Assembly: GCF_932526225.1 (NCBI RefSeq)
Contig: NC_064041.1
Span: forward strand, 124,001 to 188,000
Reading direction: 5' to 3'
Source of the DNA: Nematostella vectensis
Lineage: Eukaryota; Cnidaria; Anthozoa; Actiniaria; Edwardsiidae
DNA: 64,000 bases
Both the position numbers and the translations under genes were made by a program. Below the pieces are notes generated by a model that was not told the origin of the DNA, did no database searches, and worked only from the letters and a program-made list of their open reading frames with translations. Shown one piece after another: positions 61,101 through 64,000 of this stretch. How positions within the stretch are numbered: the stretch's first letter is position 1; each line of letters opens with the position of its first letter.

Positions 61101-63213
61101 GAACACATATAAGTTAAGTACCATTTAAAGATCTACCCAAAAGATTGATTGGTTAAGAAAGTTATCCAAATTAACAGATAAAATAATTACTTTTAAGTAG
61201 AAAAAATGACCATGATGGGTGGGGTGTGCAAGGACAGCAATTTAAAGGACAGAGTAACAAGGACTTAAAGTATAAATCTTAAAGTATAAAGGTTAAAGTA
61301 TAAATTTTAAAGTATAAAGGTTTTTAAAAACCCGTGAAAGATTTAGCGTATTAACTTAACACTAGAGTACACTCTAATCTATTTGTTCTCTTTTGTTATG
61401 GCTTGATTAATACACTTTGACTGTTATAATTACTAATTATAATTACTCTTTGTTTCACGGGTTTATGAAAACCCCTCTGATCAAAATCACGACGCATATA
61501 TTTTTGTGCACATTTCAGCAAATGAATCTGTGGAAGGTAGGTATGGTATCAATTCGTCGTTTCTAGTTTTAGCGACTGTACTTTCCAACATAAACACAAA
61601 ATCCAACATTGCTAATCCTTAAGTAGAGTGGTTTTCAAAAACCCGTGAAATACTATTTAAATTATTTAGTACTAAAATACACTTGTAATGTCTTTGTTCT
61701 CTTTTGTTCTGGCTTGACTCTCACACTTTAACAATTACATTTAGTTGCAAGGGATTTTGAAAGTCCCTCTATCAAGTACCAAACTCACCTAAACTGTTTG
61801 TAGCGCTGGGAAGAGTGTCAATCTTTTTTATCCGTTTTCTCTCTTTGTCTTACATTCGCATCTCTCCTCTCCTCTTATGCCATACGTGCCGGCGTTCTGA
61901 CTGTTGTTGGCGAGTCCTTTCATCCGCATTTCTCCTCTCTTCTTCTGTCATACACAATCGGCGTTGGCGCTGTCTTTCAATCGCATCTCTCTTCTCCTCT
62001 TCTGTCATACGTGTCGGCGTTCTGACTGTTGTTGGCGTTGGAAACTTTATCGTATAGCTATACCACTTTTCTATGACTATGCGGCTCCGCAGGTGCTCCG
62101 CTAAAAATTTACCTTGTTTGGTATGAACCCTGACCGAGGTCCTCCAGCTTGAGACGAAAGGCATGAACCTCTGAGCTAAAAAAAAACAATTATGCAATAA
62201 TTTTGCGGTCCCGCGAAATATCGAGTCCTACCGAGTATCTATTTCCATCGGCTACAAAAAACAAGTATTTGATAAACATTTGATCAATCATCAATTATCG
62301 TTAATAAAGTATAAGACAACAGTTATGTAAACTTTAGATATTTCTTGCAAAGGAGCAGCTGATCGATATTCTTTAATCACATTTTTTACCACTCGTATTT
62401 CCCAAATATTTGAATTGTCTTTCCAGAAACGTGTGTCGCTATTAAGTTTATAAACAAAGAATTCATCACCTTCAAACTTATCACCGATGTCAATGACAAA
62501 GAGTACTTGGTATCAGAAGGAGTCTTCAAGCTGAGAGTGATCGTCAAACGCCCTGAGCTTCACCCACAGGTGTTATTTAAGGCGGAAGACCCGAAAGAAG
62601 AAAGACGGATTCTCCTAAATGGAGACAAGACGATTGCAGTGGTACCAAAACAACAATGTGATGACTATTTAAGCGTCGAAGTATCATCGAAGAAAGGTAT
62701 GTCGAGATATAAGGTATGCCGAGATATGAAAAAACGTGTAGCAAGACTCTCGTTGTTCTTGTTTTGTTTATCTGTGCGTCCCTAGAAGAGACAATCTGTG
62801 ATCTATTTGTTGTATTCAAGAAAATTTTATTACATTGGTAGCCCTCTGTACAAGCACTCGCTCGACATGAACATGATAACATGATAATAATAATGACAAT
62901 GATAATGATAATAATAATTAGCCGGTTAAAGAGCCGGAACAAAGGATAAGTGTACTTATTTTAAATTGATGTTTTACCTTTTAGAACTAGCGGAGTCACC
63001 GAAAGGTATGTTTCAGTTCCTTCAAAGTTTTAGTTAATTTTAGTTAATTTTTTAGCATTTCAACATTATATAAATTTTCCTGTTGTATTTTACTCAAAAG
63101 AAAAACCGAGTGTTCATTATCATTACCACTACCACCCTGCACAAGCGTCAAGCCCTTCACCAGCTCCGCCGCTTCCTCTGCAAAGTGGTACGTATTTTGG
63201 GAGCAACTCATAA
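49047..63213 (+). CDS. Secreted PA14 / Ala-Gly-rich / beta-trefoil protein, complete 12-exon gene
   Basis: Exons: 49047-49173, 54180-54398, 54482-54593, 55512-55693, 56174-56482, 56970-57470, 57950-58219, 58556-58855, 61519-61536, 62427-62696, 62985-63005, 63101-63213. All have GT-AG introns. The phases chain perfectly (phase 1, except phase 2 between exons 3 and 4) to a total of 2,442 nt (813 residues plus stop). Layout: signal peptide; PA14 domain (exons 2-4); Ala-rich helix (exon 5); Gly/Ser-rich spacer (exon 6); AbfB-like beta-trefoil region (exons 7-8); an unassigned domain (exon 10); and a His/Tyr- then Pro/Ser-rich end. PA14 and beta-trefoil domains commonly bind carbohydrate, so an extracellular matrix, mucus or capsule protein is a reasonable inference. 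No lesion seen. Additional small exons in the 2.7-kb intron 8 cannot be excluded. Confidence 0.85.
49612..50140 (+). repeat. Three ~210-bp tandem units in intron 1
   Basis: Each contains a CAATTTAttc-type start, taRYaagtgagttcaaagYatt, atatttgtcgagaaaggg and a ttgaacgtttttccttg-like end. Unit starts at about 49612, 49822, 50036. An inverted relative lies at 51385-51560. Confidence 0.75.
51176..51253 (+). ncRNA. tRNA-like Pol III sequence (pseudo-tRNA or SINE head)
   Basis: A box TGGTCTAGCGG (51183-51193) and a perfect B box GGTTCGATTCC (about 51226-51236) are followed by a T6 terminator (51248-51253). The D stem pairs, but acceptor and anticodon stems do not fold properly (ATCAGG pairs with CCTGAT instead). 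So it is not a functional tRNA. Confidence 0.55.
51385..51560 (-). repeat. Inverted relative of the 49.6-kb tandem units
   Basis: gaattgaatgctttaccttg (plus) and ctttctcgacaaatataaaa (reverse of the 49.6-kb motif) occur within 180 bp. Confidence 0.55.
52102..52529. mobile_element. 428-bp MITE with GTCCACACTAACAC ends
   Basis: Left end TTAGGGGCCGTCCACACTAA and right end (reverse complement) TAAGGGGTCGTCCACACTAA share the core GTCCACACTAACAC(G/A)GATTC. Internal copies of the core (about 52171) and of aatccggatacttttt add structure. hAT-like ends by appearance; TSD unclear. Confidence 0.8.
52937..53340 (+). repeat. Three ~140-bp tandem units with CACGTG and TGACGTCA motifs
   Basis: Each unit has acaaccaaaYttRgYaRgtg, then (ggac)acgtgat, then catcatcgatgacgtcac and agaagcaaaa. 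The E-box (CACGTG) and CRE (TGACGTCA) cores recur. Confidence 0.75.
53361..53467 (+). repeat. 21-bp minisatellite (ggtggcgagttgaacattggt)
   Basis: Three exact units and two to three truncated ones. Any open frame here on the minus strand is a by-product of the repeats. Confidence 0.9.
53977..54042. repeat. 33-bp tandem duplication in intron 1
   Basis: gagtttagcttgccaaataa plus aatatctgcg is repeated with few changes. Confidence 0.8.
54180..54398 (+). CDS. PA14 gene exon 2: first part of the PA14 domain
   Basis: Starts V-K-S-Q-H-G-V-Y-I-E-K-W and includes EGVDTYDIKTLLKDSRFPNL, SAFTQPENWGENFGTRIRTY and FVPQQSGSHIFYI. The W-x-G-V...F-P...S-x-F...P-x-N...F-G-x-R-I-x-x-Y pattern is typical of PA14 beta-barrels. 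Confidence 0.85.
54482..54593 (+). CDS. PA14 gene exon 3: PA14 core
   Basis: SANNQGQLFLSSDETAKHKS, then LIASVSGKRSTKPTEYYK. The L-F-L-S-S-D motif is the conserved PA14 centre (a-D-D-x-x-x-L-x-L-S). Leaves phase 2. Confidence 0.85.
55080..55218. mobile_element. 139-bp MITE, copy 1 (AGTGGTTTTCAAAAT ends)
   Basis: Perfect 14-bp TIRs GTGGTTTTCAAAAT. Internal sequence includes agaacaaaagagaacaaaga. Inverse orientation to the relatives at 61.3 and 61.6 kb. Confidence 0.8.
55512..55693 (+). CDS. PA14 gene exon 4: end of the PA14 domain
   Basis: YDEQKSWPAQLTKGKFYYME, then TLMSEYYSGDSLGVAVETPD and APIPSQFLWTAYSSS. G-K-x-Y-Y-M-E and D-x-L-x-V-A-V-E-x-P match the last PA14 strands. Confidence 0.85.
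56174..56482 (+). CDS. PA14 gene exon 5: Ala-rich helical segment
   Basis: 103 codons. AQFNSASQMNLMKVAARAGA, then long runs of A/G/R/E (GARAGAAAGAAAGAEGGAKA) and an amphipathic end (RVMNKAINLALKAYSGPG). Symmetric phase 1-1 exon. Resembles structural Ala-rich helices; no named domain. Confidence 0.8.
56970..57470 (+). CDS. PA14 gene exon 6: Gly/Ser-rich spacer and conserved end
   Basis: 167 codons. The first about 90 are Gly/Ser/Ala/Asn repeats (e.g. GNAGSGNAGNGGAGGGGAGG), then MSRRVPSEKPIFTAILPSGG and MLHMGMAGNQNVAITPGATF. Symmetric phase 1-1 exon. Likely a flexible elastic linker. Confidence 0.82.
57950..58219 (+). CDS. PA14 gene exon 7: AbfB-like beta-trefoil, part 1
   Basis: IGSKYTIHSLNIPAIQENAT, HCQYFIARRGLKMVPG, NSLLSFESACIQGYFIVQRN, FRFFLGKKDGTDHF. 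The S-F-E-S...G-Y-F-I...F-F-L-G-K-K-D-G-T-x-x-F pattern is that of an AbfB (arabinofuran-binding beta-trefoil) repeat. Confidence 0.7.
58556..58855 (+). CDS. PA14 gene exon 8: AbfB-like beta-trefoil, part 2
   Basis: NKEATFVFHKIVAYPFSLMI continues the trefoil (x-E-A-T-F). Then HDLWFICESMKDRKHGVELI and FQQRCAFTFLPIPSEKSPTA, ending in a Ser/Lys-rich linker. Confidence 0.75.
59436..59746 (+). repeat. Nine-unit minisatellite (agtgcagacccatagtgtgg)
   Basis: Units of 31 bp or 37 bp (longer ones carry ccccttt). Two internal variants (gtacac / gtccac) alternate in blocks. In intron 8 of the PA14 gene. Confidence 0.95.
61265..61320. repeat. 14-bp minisatellite (ttaaagtataaaKK)
   Basis: Four tandem units immediately left of MITE copy 2. 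Confidence 0.85.
61318..61480. mobile_element. MITE family copy 2
   Basis: ggtttttaaaaacccgtgaa ... tttcacgggtttatgaaaac, with tttgttctcttttgttatgg inside. Diverged copy of 55080-55218. Confidence 0.65.
61519..61536 (+). CDS. PA14 gene exon 9: 18-bp micro-exon
   Basis: cacatttcag|...|gtaggt enclose 18 nt (PNESVE). It keeps phase 1 on both sides. Very short, but both splice sites are good and the phase fits. Confidence 0.5.
61628..61776. mobile_element. MITE family copy 3
   Basis: gtggttttcaaaaacccgtg ... gcaagggattttgaaagtcc, with tctttgttctcttttgttct inside. Closest to copy 1 in reverse orientation. Confidence 0.7.
61815..62040 (-). repeat. Coding-like repeats (MTEEERRNA / MTEEEKRDA)
   Basis: Minus strand: imperfect tandem 60-75-bp units with MTEEE(R/K)R(N/D)A and RQQQSERRH. 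The frame covers 61850-62197. Such Met-Thr-Glu-Glu-Glu repeats occur in Helitron/PIF1-type and other mobile proteins. Here a fragment in an intron. Confidence 0.5.
62103..62180 (-). ncRNA. tRNA-derived remnant (minus strand)
   Basis: Minus strand: TAGCTCAGAGGTTCATG (A-box type) and GGGTTCATACC (B-box type, degenerate) at the usual spacing; acceptor stem absent. Probably a SINE or tRNA pseudogene. Confidence 0.4.
62427..62696 (+). CDS. PA14 gene exon 10: unassigned domain
   Basis: 90 codons: ETCVAIKFINKEFITFKLIT, VNDKEYLVSEGVFKLRVIVK, LFKAEDPKEERRILLNGDKT and QQCDDYLSVEVSSKK. Alternating strand pattern suggests a beta-sandwich or second trefoil. Symmetric phase 1-1. Confidence 0.78.
62876..62922. 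repeat. (AAT/GAT)n microsatellite
   Basis: Mixed ataataata / atgataatg triplets in intron 10 of the PA14 gene. Confidence 0.8.
62985..63005 (+). CDS. PA14 gene exon 11: 21-bp micro-exon
   Basis: Between acctttttag and gtatgt: ELAESPK in phase 1-1. Acts as a short linker before the terminal exon. Confidence 0.6.
63101..63213 (+). CDS. PA14 gene exon 12: His/Tyr- and Pro/Ser-rich C-terminus
   Basis: KPSVHYHYHYHPAQASSPSP then APPLPLQSGTYFGSNS and TAA (63211-63213). The alternating HYHYHYH is a metal-binding or tyrosine-crosslinking type sequence. Confidence 0.72.
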
Positions 63214-64000
63214 TAATACCCCTCACCACAGGGTCTGGATGGGGTTGAAGGACTAACGACAAACGGCCTGAACCCGAATACAGAGAAAACATGAAGAAAC
63301 ATGAAAAAAACGACTTTTGACAAAAAATATTCGCCGACTACCGACTTTTTTTACTCTTTACTACCATCCACTAGACTCTGTTACCCGTATCGTCGCAAAA
63401 ATATAGTAAGATAGCGATAGTAAAATGTATGTGGGCAGCATGAATTTTATCCTCTTTGCAAAAATAGGCGGAGTTGAAGACATTTTGAAGTTTTAGACTT
63501 TTAGACATTTTAGACTTTTATACACTAATTTGTAGCACCTATTTTTATTAATATTTCGACCCAAATAATAATGAAAACGTTTCTCTGAACGGAGATGAAG
63601 ACGTCTTGCTTCTTCAAACAATCTTTAATCAGCAGTGGTGCCTTTTACACAAGAGTAGTTGAACCAGGTCGAAAACACAAGTGAGGATCTCAGCGATCGA
63701 GCTGTTTATATAGACATGTTACGGAATGTTCTAGAAGTAAACATTACATCGGTATTCCTAAAATACATCGATAACGCCTGAGGTAATTTACAAATATATT
63801 ATATGAATAATACATTATTCTATTCTGGAAATATCTAGATTATACTAAATCATGCTGAGTCATTATGAGTCACTGTTATTAGTCCGTATCATATGGTTCT
63901 GGAAAGTTAGCAAAGAGTTATTTTCCAACAAATAAGAATACAACGGGACTTATGTCACCTTGATCTCTATAGAGCGAGGTAGAGAATACAAAAGAATATA
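63214..64000. other. 3' flank of the PA14 gene
   Basis: No further coding exon seen. Contains a TATA-like tttatatagac at about 63702 and a perfect heat-shock element at 63724. Confidence 0.45.
63724..63736 (+). promoter_or_regulatory. Perfect heat-shock element
   Basis: GAATGTTCTAGAA is three inverted nGAAn blocks at exact 5-bp spacing (63724-63736), the binding pattern of HSF1 trimers. It sits 20 bp after a TATA-like sequence. It could belong to a gene beyond the window's end. Confidence 0.5.

Overview
This is a eukaryotic, intron-bearing, AT-rich window packed with mobile elements. Its content (multicopy transposon-like gene families, a Ty3/Gypsy element, a tyrosine-recombinase retroelement, many MITE-like repeats, and a secreted PA14/beta-trefoil gene with phase-1 exons) suggests an early-branching animal. 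A cnidarian, probably anthozoan, is my best guess. That is inference from family recognition, not proof.

Layout. (1) 0.2-6.0 kb: exon remnants (+) of a degraded multi-exon gene of a large, uncharacterised transposon-like family. (2) 6.8-7.4 kb and 18.5-19.0 kb: two halves of a minus-strand HIRAN-domain pseudogene. They are split by (3) an 11.1-kb element at 7441-18547 with matching terminal inverted repeats (CAGACTCGTACCCARTCGC) and a perfect 9-bp target duplication (AATAGAAAC). The element carries two convergent genes: a zinc-finger plus RecQ helicase gene (+), and a minus-strand multi-exon gene with a DNINMYRG block and ankyrin repeats. This is the most interesting object in the window. (4) 19.5-27 kb: dispersed repeats and a relic of a tyrosine-recombinase retroelement, interrupted by a fragment whose end matches the 11.1-kb element. 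(5) 28.4-32.1 kb: a broken gene of another transposon-like family (zinc motifs, DWAMKF block, C2H2 finger). (6) 32.1-33.5 kb: a foldback repeat and a 25-bp tandem array built from a transposon end. (7) 35325-42288: a nearly intact, recent Ty3/Gypsy element with 176-bp LTRs, 4-bp TSD, gag, a probable -1 frameshift signal, a MYND finger before the protease, and RT-RNase H-integrase after one in-frame stop. (8) 43.2-48.4 kb: non-autonomous inverted-repeat elements. (9) 49047-63213: a complete 12-exon host gene for a secreted protein of about 813 residues.

The only gene that reads intact from start to stop is the PA14 gene. All splice phases agree: 10 introns are phase 1 and one is phase 2. Its introns host most of the MITEs, minisatellites and Pol III-like remnants of the right third. 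Nearly every other coding trace is mobile or a decayed multicopy gene. The exception in age is the Gypsy element, whose LTRs differ at one position by eye.

Limits: exon boundaries were placed by eye from GT-AG signals and phase. Family names come from motif recognition without a database search.
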